Positions 16,781 through 26,300 of a stretch of 64,000 bases of DNA are shown here, in pieces (positions within the stretch are counted from its first letter, which is position 1; each line of letters begins with the position of its first letter). The notes beneath the pieces are model-generated. The model had not been told where the DNA came from. It ran no database searches and worked only from the letters and a program-made list of their open reading frames with translations. The stretch is from Gracilimonas sp040882225 (lineage in GTDB: Bacteria > Bacteroidota > Rhodothermia > Balneolales > Balneolaceae): positions 310,001 through 374,000 of the forward strand of contig JBBEBR010000006.1 in NCBI GenBank assembly GCA_040882225.1. The letters run 5' to 3'. A program made the translations under genes and the position numbers.

Positions 16781-19684
16781 TCAAAGCTCCAGTTTAAGAA
16801 CCCAGCGTGTTCCAAAACTCGCGTCTGATGTTAAAGTAATATCTCCGTTTATTTGATCAACCCGTTTATTGATATTTACCAAGCCATTACCCTTTTTCAC
16901 TTTATCAACATCCATACCTTTTCCGTTATCCTGCACAACAATATTCAGTTTTCCTTTTTTATGGTTGATGATTACATCCAGTTGTTTAGCATCGGAATGG
17001 CGAACGGCATTTGTTACCATTTCTTTGTAGATCAGCCATAAATGTTGCCGTAGCTGCATATCAAGTTCACCAGGAATATCCTCAGTAATTTTCAGGCTGT
17101 ACTTCATTTCCTTGCTTTCCAATAAATCAGAAGCGTATCTGCGGCATTTTGAGAGAAAACCTCGCCATTCATCATGCTCTGGATTTATAGCCCAAACTAT
17201 ATCACTAATTTTTTCTTTCGCGTCTCCCGCACTATCTGATATCAAAGTAACAAACCGGTTCTTGTCACCCTTTATAGCATCGCTTTTAATAGCCTGTGCA
17301 AAATAGCTGATACTGCTGAGCGTGGCGCTTACTTCATCATGGAGATCGCTGGCAATGCTGTTCCGAATTCGATACACTTTTAATATTTGATTTAAACGAA
17401 CTCTATATGCTGAGTAAAACAAAGCAACAAGAGTGATTGTATAAAGCAAATAAGCCCACCAGGTTCGATACCAGGGAGGAAGCACAGAAAACTGAAATGG
17501 AGCTGAACTGCTTACAACACCGAAAGTATTCTTAGCCTGAACTGTAAAATTGTAATTACCTTCTGGGATGTTGGTATAATCTTTTTGGAATTCATTGCTC
17601 CACGGGCTCCAGTTAGTGTCAAATCCTTCTAATTTTACCCTGTATTGGGTTTTCTCCGATTCTAAATAGCTTGTCGCCGCAAAACGGAATCGCAATTCAT
17701 TATCCCTGTAATTCAGGATATTGTGATTGTTGCCATTTCCTCCATTTAAGAGCGAGTCATTTCGAACAAACACTTCATTTATTTGAGTGTGAAAGGTTTT
17801 TGTATGATCAAAAGTGTGGCTTTTATCGAAACGAACTAAACCCTGATCGGTGGCATACCAAACATAGCCGAAATTGTCGGGAAAAATATCGCTGCTTTGG
17901 CGATGATGAATAAGTTTCAACACTCCTTCATAAGTACTGTAACTGCCGTCTTCTTGTAAAAGCGCAGATTGATATTCTTCTCCTGAACGAAACCAAATGT
18001 TGCCCTGCAAATCCTCTTCAGCCAAAAAGTATTGTCTTGTGGTATCTGAAAATAATTCTCCAAAGGTTGTTTCAAGCTGCATTTGGCGGGATTCATAGTT
18101 ATATCGCTGAATGCCTTTACCCCAGGTCAGAAAAGCAGGGGTTTCATTCAACTCTGTAACATGAATCCGTTTATTTGTACTAATGCTTTGCACATCTGAA
18201 AGCAGTGTTTCGGTATGATGTCGAAAGCTATTGCCTTCCCGATATATGTTCAGTTTTATAACCCCATGCGTATCTGTGCCAATCCAGATATTTTGGTGTG
18301 AATCCACATAAATAGAACTGGGATTGATTCCTATATCATCAATTTCGTAGAGTACTTCCGCTTTATCATTGTCTAAGTTCACCAAATAGTACCCTCGATC
18401 ATTTCCATAAAAGAAATATTCCTGATCAGAATAAGCGACCATTTCCCGTACACTCAATACATTTTCAATTATTTTCAACCCAGTTCCTTCTTTCAAATAA
18501 AGGCTTCCACCACATGAAACGTACAGCCTTTCTTTTATTTGAATCATTTCGGAGCAGGATGCACCTGTTTCAATTTTTTGAGGCAAATAATTCCCTGGCA
18601 GCCAACTATACATCCCACTAACCGATGAAAACATTAACTGGCTCCTGTAAACTTGTACCTTATTCACACTTTCAGTGATTCCATAATCATTCCCGAAAAA
18701 TCTAAGAGGCACGTTGTAATCTATGCGAGAAACCCCATTTACAGTGGCCGCCCATACACTACCGTTATCATCTTCATATAGCCCATATACCGTGTTGTTG
18801 ATTAATCCATTTTTCTCATTTATGATATGAATTAACTTTCCATTTGCAGCCACATTTACAATTCCGCCGGTTCTTGTAGCAAATAATATAGTACCGTCCG
18901 AAAGTGCCATTACTTCATCAATCGAGTTCTTAGCAAGGTATTCATCTGCTTCCGTATCAAAATCAGTTATGCTATCCCCCCTCACCTGATAACATTTTTG
19001 ATTTGAGCAATACAATACTTTCCCATTTATGCTAATCGTACTTTTTAATGCTTTATCCATGAAAAAGTCGCCGCTGTTATCTGGTACTAACTCGCCATCA
19101 ATAAACTGATGCATGCCTACCAAACTTTCTCTCAGATAGATTTCATCTTGAACTTTATATAATCCGGGGAACCGGGTTTTCGTATTATATACTGTTACCT
19201 CTTTCCCATTGTACCTAAAAACATGGGTGTTTGACCTGAAGTAAATAGCGTCTTCTGCATATTCTATATCCCAAATCTGTCCAAAAGTAACTGAATCGGG
19301 AATATGAGATCTCAGGGAATAGTATTGGGGTCCTGTTAGGCTGTCTTTCTCGGAATTATCAAGATAGCCGAATTCATTCGCACCCCCGATATATATTTTA
19401 CCCTTTGCATCACTCTTGATTGAATATGAGCGCGCATTCAGGATCTCAATTTGCTGCCAGTTTTCACCATCGTAGCGAATTACACCGGCAAGATTCGAAA
19501 CATACAAAACGCCGTTGCTGTCTTGAGCAAACCCCCAGCTTTGAATATGCCAGTTATATTCTTCCGGTGAGTAATTTCTTATGAAAGGCAAGCCGTCAGA
19601 ACTGCTGAATTGTGCATAGAGGTTTTCACCGCCCATCACAAAAAGAAAACAAACCCAAAAAACTTTAAGAAAAAGTAATTTCAT
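16781..19684 (-). CDS. Propeller-sensor histidine kinase 2 (HisKA_3/NarX type)
   Basis: 967 aa with the same plan as kinase 1: signal peptide (about 1-25, ending LYAQ), propeller repeats (for example LYEDDNGSVWAATVNGVSRI), a Y_Y_Y domain (VKLEGFDTNWSPWS...YTNIPEGNYNFTVQAKN), one membrane helix near 742-760, then HisKA_3 with H782 in DLHDEV and an intact ATPase domain. The sensor half is clearly diverged from kinase 1 while the kinase half (about 777 to the end) is nearly identical. Its cognate regulator is reduced to a fragment, so it probably signals through regulator 1 or 2. A terminator-like hairpin sits about 11 bp before its start. Confidence 0.92.
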   Translation of the reverse strand: MKLLFLKVFWVCFLFVMGGENLYAQFSSSDGLPFIRNYSPEEYNWHIQSWGFAQDSNGVLYVSNLAGVIRYDGENWQQIEILNARSYSIKSDAKGKIYIGGANEFGYLDNSEKDSLTGPQYYSLRSHIPDSVTFGQIWDIEYAEDAIYFRSNTHVFRYNGKEVTVYNTKTRFPGLYKVQDEIYLRESLVGMHQFIDGELVPDNSGDFFMDKALKSTISINGKVLYCSNQKCYQVRGDSITDFDTEADEYLAKNSIDEVMALSDGTILFATRTGGIVNVAANGKLIHIINEKNGLINNTVYGLYEDDNGSVWAATVNGVSRIDYNVPLRFFGNDYGITESVNKVQVYRSQLMFSSVSGMYSWLPGNYLPQKIETGASCSEMIQIKERLYVSCGGSLYLKEGTGLKIIENVLSVREMVAYSDQEYFFYGNDRGYYLVNLDNDKAEVLYEIDDIGINPSSIYVDSHQNIWIGTDTHGVIKLNIYREGNSFRHHTETLLSDVQSISTNKRIHVTELNETPAFLTWGKGIQRYNYESRQMQLETTFGELFSDTTRQYFLAEEDLQGNIWFRSGEEYQSALLQEDGSYSTYEGVLKLIHHRQSSDIFPDNFGYVWYATDQGLVRFDKSHTFDHTKTFHTQINEVFVRNDSLLNGGNGNNHNILNYRDNELRFRFAATSYLESEKTQYRVKLEGFDTNWSPWSNEFQKDYTNIPEGNYNFTVQAKNTFGVVSSSAPFQFSVLPPWYRTWWAYLLYTITLVALFYSAYRVRLNQILKVYRIRNSIASDLHDEVSATLSSISYFAQAIKSDAIKGDKNRFVTLISDSAGDAKEKISDIVWAINPEHDEWRGFLSKCRRYASDLLESKEMKYSLKITEDIPGELDMQLRQHLWLIYKEMVTNAVRHSDAKQLDVIINHKKGKLNIVVQDNGKGMDVDKVKKGNGLVNINKRVDQINGDITLTSDASFGTRWVLKLEL
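16796..17356 (-). repeat. Near-identical kinase block, copy B
   Basis: Gap-free partner of 12910-13470 (offset 3886 bp). Differences are absent in the first 135 bp or so at the 3' end of the gene and scattered beyond that. The block ends four residues before the kinase 2 stop, right where the regulator deletion scar lies. Confidence 0.9.
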
Positions 19685-19695
19685 ATTTATAAAAT

Positions 19696-19726
19696 AATAA
19701 AGGCTGGCGAAAAACCAGCCTTTATT
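19696..19726 (-). terminator. Hairpin directly upstream of kinase 2 start
   Basis: A 12-bp perfect stem (AATAAAGGCTGG / CCAGCCTTTATT) with a 7-base loop, followed on the minus strand by an A/T-rich run and then the kinase 2 ATG about 11 bp on. It may terminate or attenuate transcripts from the small gene upstream, or hide the ribosome site of kinase 2. There is too little room for a kinase promoter after it. Confidence 0.65.
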
Positions 19727-19737
19727 TATTTTTCTCT

Positions 19738-20100
19738 TTAATTTCCGTTGCCGATGAATGGTGGTTCATCATCATCTGGATCTTCTACTTCTATATCTCC
19801 ACTTGGCATTTCATCATCAGCCTTTAAAGCATCATGTAACCGAAATACATAAGTGTCCTTATGTTGATGATTTGAATCCCGGGGTTTTACCTGGATAAAT
19901 TCAACCACTAAATCATTACTCACCTTGAACTTAAACTGCAAGCCATTAGGAACTAACAGCACCATGTATTCAGTATCTGTTTTAAGAGGTTCCATCTGAC
20001 CTCTATCTAAAGGTTGATAAGGAATGCTGGTTGGAGGCCATTTTATTGAACCGCCAACTTCAATTTTTTCTTTTTTTCTATTCGTGATTTTTATACTCAT
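19738..20100 (-). CDS. Small soluble protein of unknown function upstream of kinase 2
   Basis: 120 aa, no signal peptide or membrane segment. The body looks like a small beta domain (IEVGGSIKWPP, YMVLLVPNGLQFKFKVSNDLVVEFIQV) and the tail is strongly acidic (DIEVEDPDDDEPP). I do not recognise the family. It sits 53 bp before kinase 2 with a hairpin between, and an operator-like inverted repeat lies 93 bp upstream of its start. By position it parallels the small gene before kinase 1, but the two proteins are not alike and would act on opposite sides of the membrane. Confidence 0.6.
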   Translation of the reverse strand: MSIKITNRKKEKIEVGGSIKWPPTSIPYQPLDRGQMEPLKTDTEYMVLLVPNGLQFKFKVSNDLVVEFIQVKPRDSNHQHKDTYVFRLHDALKADDEMPSGDIEVEDPDDDEPPFIGNGN

Positions 20101-20192
20101 AATAACCCCTGTTTATTAAAATTAAATTTACTCGCCAACGTATTGGCATTGAAAAATTAAGCTTTATGGTAGCTTTTGCAAATTAAAAATGA

Positions 20193-20210
20193 ACTGCATG
20201 AGTATGTGGA
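20193..20210. promoter_or_regulatory. Candidate operator upstream of small gene/kinase 2
   Basis: ACTGCAT-GAGT-ATGTGGA fits the cassette motif (one mismatch at the end). It lies about 93 bp upstream of the 120-aa gene start, a usual place for an activator site, after the terminator of the previous cassette. Confidence 0.45.
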
Positions 20211-20230
20211 GTTAATTTCAATCTTGAAAC

Positions 20231-20261
20231 AAAAAAAGCCTGGTGTTTCACCACCAGGCTT
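20231..20261 (-). terminator. Intrinsic terminator after response regulator 2
   Basis: Stem AAGCCTGGTG / CACCAGGCTT with a 6-base loop, then seven T on the minus strand. The flank CTTGCAGTTCTTTAGGTTAG is shared with the terminator at 16485. The rest of the 322-bp gap (20101-20422) holds two operator-like repeats and no gene I can support. Confidence 0.9.
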
Positions 20262-20389
20262 CTTGCAGTTCTTTAGGTTAGTAAAGATTGACATTTGTCA
20301 AAGATCTGGGAAAAATTTGTACCCCAAAAAACCCAAATCAAATTTCATCAAATGACGATTAGAAGTAACCGATAAATTTTTACCGAAGC

Positions 20390-20407
20390 ACTACATATAT
20401 ATGCGGT
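20390..20407. promoter_or_regulatory. Inverted repeat just past response regulator 2
   Basis: ACTACAT-ATAT-ATGCGGT matches the cassette motif. It sits 16 bp past the regulator 2 stop, the same relative place as the sites past regulator 1 and past the regulator remnant. Confidence 0.4.
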
Positions 20408-20422
20408 ATTTAATTGAGCAAT

Positions 20423-21046
20423 CTATATTAATCGTTCTCTCAACGCTTTAGCAACCGCTTCACTTTTATTACTGACTTCAAGCTTGCTATAAATATTTCT
20501 GATATGGTAGCGAACACCATCAACAGATAAATAAACTTCTTTTGATATGCCTTTATATGAACTTCCAGAGGCAAGAAGCTGAAGTATTTCTTTTTCACTT
20601 TCCGTTAAATTAATATCGGATTCAGAGGCTTTATGAAATGACCTTATGACTTTTCTTGCAATGTTTGGGCTCATAGGAGAGCCACCGTTGTGAGCCACAC
20701 GAATTGCTTCAACTAATTCTGAGGGAGAAATTTTTTTTGAAAGATAACCAGTTGCCCCATTTTTAAGTGCCGCGAAAATACGCTCGTCATCATCATGAAT
20801 GGTTACCATTAAAACATTTGCATTAGGATAATTCTCCCGAATAACAGCCACCCCTTCTGTGCCAAGCATTCCGGGAAGCTGGATATCCAATAGTATTACA
20901 TCTGCGTTATTCAGTTGGTAGTCATCAAAAGCAAGCTCACAACTTTCATGTTCTGCTACCACACACATTTCGCTTTCAAAATCGATGATGGTTTTCCACC
21001 CCTCGCGCATATACTCGTTATCTTCTATTATTGCTACTTTTATCAT
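20423..21046 (-). CDS. Response regulator 2, NarL/LuxR family
   Basis: 207 aa. The receiver domain has E8/D9 and phospho-acceptor D54 in VILLDIQLPGM. The LuxR-type HTH reads LTESEKEILQLLASGSSYKGISKEVYLSVDGVR and ends with IYSKLEVSNKSEAVAKALRE. It starts 63 bp after the TPR-sensor kinase stop and is expected to be its partner. The protein is closely related to response regulator 1, and the remnant at 16697 is even closer to this one at its C-terminus. By family knowledge, phosphorylation promotes dimerisation and DNA binding through the HTH. Confidence 0.93.
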   Translation of the reverse strand: MIKVAIIEDNEYMREGWKTIIDFESEMCVVAEHESCELAFDDYQLNNADVILLDIQLPGMLGTEGVAVIRENYPNANVLMVTIHDDDERIFAALKNGATGYLSKKISPSELVEAIRVAHNGGSPMSPNIARKVIRSFHKASESDINLTESEKEILQLLASGSSYKGISKEVYLSVDGVRYHIRNIYSKLEVSNKSEAVAKALRERLI

Positions 21047-21091
21047 ATACCCATTATTTACCTTTATATAGGAATTATACAGGATAATTGA

Positions 21092-21109
21092 ACTACCGAA
21101 ACAGGCGGT
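21092..21109. promoter_or_regulatory. Degenerate cassette operator between kinase 3 and regulator 2
   Basis: ACTAC-CGAAACAG-GCGGT keeps the outer arms of the motif but not the inner AT pair. It lies in the 63-bp gap before the regulator 2 start, parallel to the site at 12859. Confidence 0.3.
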
Positions 21110-23101
21110 TTATATTTTCAGTGTCACATTCCAACGAGTTCCTTTTCCCTGAGTACTTTCTAAAATAGCGTTAGCACCAATTAATTCGACACGATGCTTT
21201 ATATTCTTTATTCCATGCCGATCGGTTTCCTTCTTTGTGTCAAAACCAATGCCGTTGTCTGTTAATTCTAACAATATGGTTTTGTCTTTTTGAAGAAACG
21301 TTACGGTCGCATTTTCAGCGGTCGAATGTTTTACCAGGTTTGTAATCATTTCCTTAAAAATAAGCCACAAATTTTGCCTTAACTCAAGATGCATTGGAGC
21401 AGTGAAGTTCTCTCCAATATTGATATCGTACTCTATTCCCTTACTGTCGAAATTATCGGCTGCGAAACGTTTGCATTTTTTCAGAAATATTGACCAATCA
21501 TCGTTTGCGGGATCTATTGCCCAAATAATATCATTGATTTTTTCTTTCGCTTCTACAGCACTTTTATCAATCATTTGAAGATATCGTGATGACGCGTCTT
21601 CAGTTTTCGTTACTCTTTTGGCCGCTTCACTAAAAAAGCTAATACTGCTTAGCGTCCCACTCAGGTCGTCATGCAAATCCTGTGCAATTTTATTCTTGGT
21701 TATCTCTTCTTTTAAGAGATAATGGATACGATATTTATACAGAATATAAAGTGTTAACATAACCAAAAGTAAAAAGACCAAAGCGTGTTGCAGCTTAATG
21801 GTTCTAAGTTCATCGCTCACCATAACCAATTCATTTTCCTTATTTTGAAGCTGATATCGCACCTTCATCATTGCAATATCTTTTTCCATCCGCTGCGTAT
21901 ATTGCTCTTTATCAAGCTTAGCTTGCAACCGCTCGTTCTCCACCGTTTTTTGAAGTTCCCCTAACTGCTCATAGGCATCACCGCGAACTGAATATGCATT
22001 TTCCAGCATGTTATTAAGGTTGTTTTTTGTAGCTGTATTTATGGCTTCCGAAGAGTATTCAATAGACTGAACATAGTTTCCCTGAACAAATTCTAATTCT
22101 CCAAAAAAAATGTTCTTATTTATTTTAAAGTGAGGTGTAAATTTTCTGAGTGAAATGTTTTCAATAATATCTCGTACTGAATCGGCCCGAGAGATTTCGC
22201 CAGTCTTAAGATATAAAGCACCTAATTCAATGATTTGTGAGACTTCCAGATTTGGTACCCGGCTTTCTGAGCTAATATTTGCAGCTTCTTTCATCAAATG
22301 AATTGAGGCTTTTAGATCACCTGAATCCCGATACATTCTGCTGAGGTTAGAACGCACAATTGATTTTATCGGTGGTGGAAGCTGATTCACTTCAAGACAA
22401 GGAGTTAATATTTTTATAGCTCGCTGGTTTTCATTTATATCCGCAAGACTCACAGCTAATTTTGAAATAATATTGCACCTATTTCCAGGATTATCTTCGG
22501 ACTTCAGCATAATCTCATACATCGTTATTGCAAGGTCGTGTGCCCCAACACTGCTATAAAGACTTCCTAAATTTCCATAGAAAAAGTGAATGGGATATTC
22601 TACCTTTTCCATCGTTTGGCTATAAGAAATAGCATTTTTGAAGATAGAGTCTGCTTTCAGGTATTCACGCTTCCTGGTCAACTCTAATCCTAACAGGTTT
22701 TCCATTCTCAGGTAAGATTCATGTGCTCCGATAGCGCGAAGTTTATTAGTAGCTTGGCCGGCGTAAAAAATAACCGAGTCTTTATTAAATACTCTCCAAG
22801 CATTGGCTAAAATAAAAGGTTGATAAGCTTCCTTTTCCTCTTCATCTAAATCAGTCATTTCATTGATTTCTGCAGCAAGAATAAAAACAGAGTCTGGTAT
22901 TCGTGAAGAAAAACTGACGCTTCCCTCCAAATACTTTCTCAATTTTTCTTCAGGTGATTCAGCTTCTTGGAGGTCTTTTCTAAACTGATCAAAGCTTCTG
23001 TCAGGCATTATCTGCTGTGCCATGGCATTTGGAAAAAATAACATACAGCAGAGAATACCATTTAAAACAATACTTTTGATACAGCTACTGCTCTTCCGCA
23101 T
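21110..23101 (-). CDS. TPR-sensor histidine kinase 3 (HisKA_3 type)
   Basis: 663 aa. Signal peptide about 1-29 (ending NAMAQ). Residues about 35-390 form tetratricopeptide-like helical repeats (HFFYGNLGSLYSSVGAHDLAITMYE and others), then a coiled coil (about 385-430), a membrane helix near 433-452 and a HisKA_3 kinase with H477 in DLHDDL, N-box WLIFKEMITN, DNGIGFD and the GTRW end. The kinase half is related to kinases 1 and 2, while the sensor is of a different class. TPR-sensor NarX-type kinases are common in Bacteroidota. Its partner is the regulator immediately downstream. Confidence 0.9.
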   Translation of the reverse strand: MRKSSSCIKSIVLNGILCCMLFFPNAMAQQIMPDRSFDQFRKDLQEAESPEEKLRKYLEGSVSFSSRIPDSVFILAAEINEMTDLDEEEKEAYQPFILANAWRVFNKDSVIFYAGQATNKLRAIGAHESYLRMENLLGLELTRKREYLKADSIFKNAISYSQTMEKVEYPIHFFYGNLGSLYSSVGAHDLAITMYEIMLKSEDNPGNRCNIISKLAVSLADINENQRAIKILTPCLEVNQLPPPIKSIVRSNLSRMYRDSGDLKASIHLMKEAANISSESRVPNLEVSQIIELGALYLKTGEISRADSVRDIIENISLRKFTPHFKINKNIFFGELEFVQGNYVQSIEYSSEAINTATKNNLNNMLENAYSVRGDAYEQLGELQKTVENERLQAKLDKEQYTQRMEKDIAMMKVRYQLQNKENELVMVSDELRTIKLQHALVFLLLVMLTLYILYKYRIHYLLKEEITKNKIAQDLHDDLSGTLSSISFFSEAAKRVTKTEDASSRYLQMIDKSAVEAKEKINDIIWAIDPANDDWSIFLKKCKRFAADNFDSKGIEYDINIGENFTAPMHLELRQNLWLIFKEMITNLVKHSTAENATVTFLQKDKTILLELTDNGIGFDTKKETDRHGIKNIKHRVELIGANAILESTQGKGTRWNVTLKI

Positions 23102-23237
23102 ATTCTACTACTCTTTCGTTGCTATTTTGCTTCTATAAAACCTAAGGAAAATAAGTACCTAAAAATTTACCCTAAACCATAAATCTGCAGGGTGATTTAC
23201 ATCTCTAATCCCTGATTAAATATGGGTGACAAAATAA

Positions 23238-23270
23238 AAAAAACCCGCTTACATGAAAGCAGGTTTTTTA
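23238..23270 (-). terminator. Intrinsic terminator after cohesin/FN3 protein gene
   Basis: Stem AAAAAACC.GCTT / AAGC.GGTTTTTT with one mismatch and a 6-7-base loop, T-rich on the minus side. It closes the transcript of the large secreted genes. Confidence 0.75.
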
Positions 23271-23309
23271 ATTTAGCGGAATAAATAAGTATAAGAATTT
23301 AAAAATAAA

Positions 23310-26300
23310 CTACTTCACGAGCGTCATTTTTTTTGTTTGAACAAAACTTCCAGCCAGAATCCTGTAAATGTAGATACCTGATGACAATGCTGCGGCTTCG
23401 AAATTCACCTTATGTTTTCCTGCATTGTATCTCCTATCAGTAAGAGTGGCTACTTTTTGACCTAACATGCTGTACACTTCAATTTTTACCTCTGCTGCAT
23501 AAGGTAAATCAAACCGTATTTGTGAAGTTGGATTGAAAGGATTTGGATAGTTTTGAAGCAGGGCAAATTGGTCGGGGATGCCGGAATCGAGCTCGTTGGA
23601 AGTTTCCATCTCTACCACAACCACTATCGTGGCTTGCGCTTTACCATTTTCACTATCGGTGACAGTAATAGTAAGACTGCCTTCTCCCTCAAAATCCGAG
23701 GCAGTAAGTGTGATGGTCCAGTCATCCTCATCAAATTCAGCTATAATATCATTTGGCTGTACCGATAGTTTCGCCTGCATATCTGAAAGCTGATCTTCGA
23801 CGTCTGTCACAGAAGTATCAAGGCCAAATGTTAGTTCTTCATCATTCCGAAAAGTAAGAGTATCCGCTAAGCCCGTTATTTGAGGCAAGTCATTAACGGA
23901 TAAAATTTCCACCTTAAGCGTATCAAAAACTTCCTGATTTTTGTTGTCTGAGGCTTTTATCACCACATTTCCAGTTCCGTACATGTCCTGAACAGATGCC
24001 AGCCGAAGAGTATCATTCTCAATATTTGCAGTAAACAGAAGTGTGTCGAAACGCACTATTTCAAAGCTCAGAAGTTCCCCTTCGGGATCACTAAAAACTT
24101 CATTTAAAGCACCAGCAGACTCCTGGCTAAAATCTTCTTCTAAAAGAATTTCACCTAAAGCATGAATCACCAAAGGCGGATCATTGTCTTCTTGTTTTGT
24201 GGTAAACGAAAAGAAAGAACTCCAATCACTCTCACCTGTTGAGTTGGACGATTTCACGCGCCATTCATATTCGGTATCATGCAAAAGACCCGTCACAATG
24301 GCTGTGGTATCTTCCCCTGTATCATCAAATATTACATCATCATCTAAAAGTAATTCAACTGTAAATGAATCTGCACGGGGTGAATGGTTCCATGTTAACA
24401 CAACAGCGGTATCTGTTTCTGTCTCATTATCTTCCGGTGCTAACAAGATTGGAATTTCAGGGATTTCCATTTTAGTGGTAAAATGATATGTATTGGACCA
24501 ATCGGAAGTATCTTGCCCACTAACGGCTCTTACTCTCCAGTAATAAGTTGTGGAAAGCTCCAATGCACTAATCTCGGAATTGGACTCATTAAGTTCACCT
24601 AAATCCACTATCAGGCTAGCGAAGCTATCGTCTTTTGAGAGTTGTAATTGATACTCATCGGCATTTTCAGGCTCACTCCAGTCCAGTGTTAGAGTGGTAT
24701 CCAAATTCTCGGCTTCATTAATTGGAGTTAGCAAAGATGGAATGCTTTGATCAGTAACTATGGTAGTAAAAGCCCTCACCTCTGACCAATCACTATCACC
24801 GGTAGAATTGGCTGCCTTTATCCGCCAATAATAATGCGTTTCTAAATCAAGACCGCTTAATGTAACGGTAGTATCGCTTATTGCACCCTCAAAAGATATC
24901 TCCCCAAACTCATCATCTTCTGATAGCTGATAGGTGTATGATTGGGTAAATGCTTTACTATTCCACACTAAGGTTAACTGCCTTTCAACTTCCGCCTGAT
25001 TGTTTAATGGGGCAATTAAATCGGGTGTTTCAGGAACAGGATCACCGGTTGAAAAAGAGCTCTCTGCCCATTCCCCTAAACCCTGATCATTCTCACCCCT
25101 TACCCGCCAGAAATAGGTAGTGCTATATTCCAGTATTAAATTTTCTAAAGTGAGCGAAGTTAACAGAGAATCAGTAACCAAATCATTGAAAGAGGAATCA
25201 ATGGATAACTGGAACCGGTAATTCTCGGTGTCTTCAATATCTTCCCAACCGAAAACCATTATGGTATCCTGATCTGTAGAATTATCATCAGGTTCTATTA
25301 ATTTCGCTTTGGTTGGAATTCCGTCACTGGTTGTAAAGCTTCTTGTCTCGGAAGCATCACTCTCTCCGGTATTATTCAAAGCGAATATTCTCCAGTAATA
25401 GGTTTTATCATAACTTAAATCGCTAATAGTAAAACTGGTAGATACAATGGTTGTATCTGTTACTGGCCCTGAAAAATTCGAAAGAGTATCTATCTCCACT
25501 CTATAGTTTATTGCAAAATCTGAACTGCTCCAGTTGAGTTCAGTTTCTAAGGAAACGTCTGTTACTCCTTCATCAGGAGTATTTAAAACCGGTGTAGTTG
25601 GCAATGGGTCTTCTGTTTTGAAAGTCTTATACGAACTCCACCCACTATCACCACTGTTATTCACCGACCGTACTCTCCAGTAATAATTTGTACTCACTTC
25701 CAGGCCGGAAACACCCAGATTAGTTGCACTTACATCTGTAGCATCAACAATATTCATGCTGAATGATGAAGAGGTTGACAGCTGAACGTCATAGGTTTCT
25801 GCACCTACTCCATTGCTCCAGTTTAAGTTGAAAGAAAGAGGAATATTTTGCTCGTTATTTGCAGGATAAAGCAATTCGGGGGGCAATGGCTCTGTTGAAA
25901 CATATATTTGTCCATTACTTGTTGTTATGTTTGGGGTGCCTTCATTCAGCAGAATTTCCTCAAAATCAACATTTCCATAGGCATTATTACTTAGAGACTC
26001 ATCAGCCTTAAATTTAAGATAAACCATATCTCCTGATGATGAAAAAGCATTTGCACCTGCCCCCACTAAGCGCACCTCGCCTTCTGAAATCTGATTTTCA
26101 GAATAACTCCACCCTTCAGTTAGGCTGCCTTCGGTGCTAAATCCCAAATAAGTGAGATTATTGTCATTGTAGTTAATAGTAAGATCATTAGCAGACACTT
26201 GTGAATTCGAAGCTTCCATATTCGAGATGGGAACAGGGAAATACAGTGTATCCGAAATTATCATGGAGGTATCTGGAAGATCAGATCTCAGATCGTATAT

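Noticed and set aside
24180..25880. Repeated segments that might be a CRISPR array
   Set aside because: They are about 280-300 bp protein repeats (FN3-like) in an open frame, with no short identical repeats or unique spacers.
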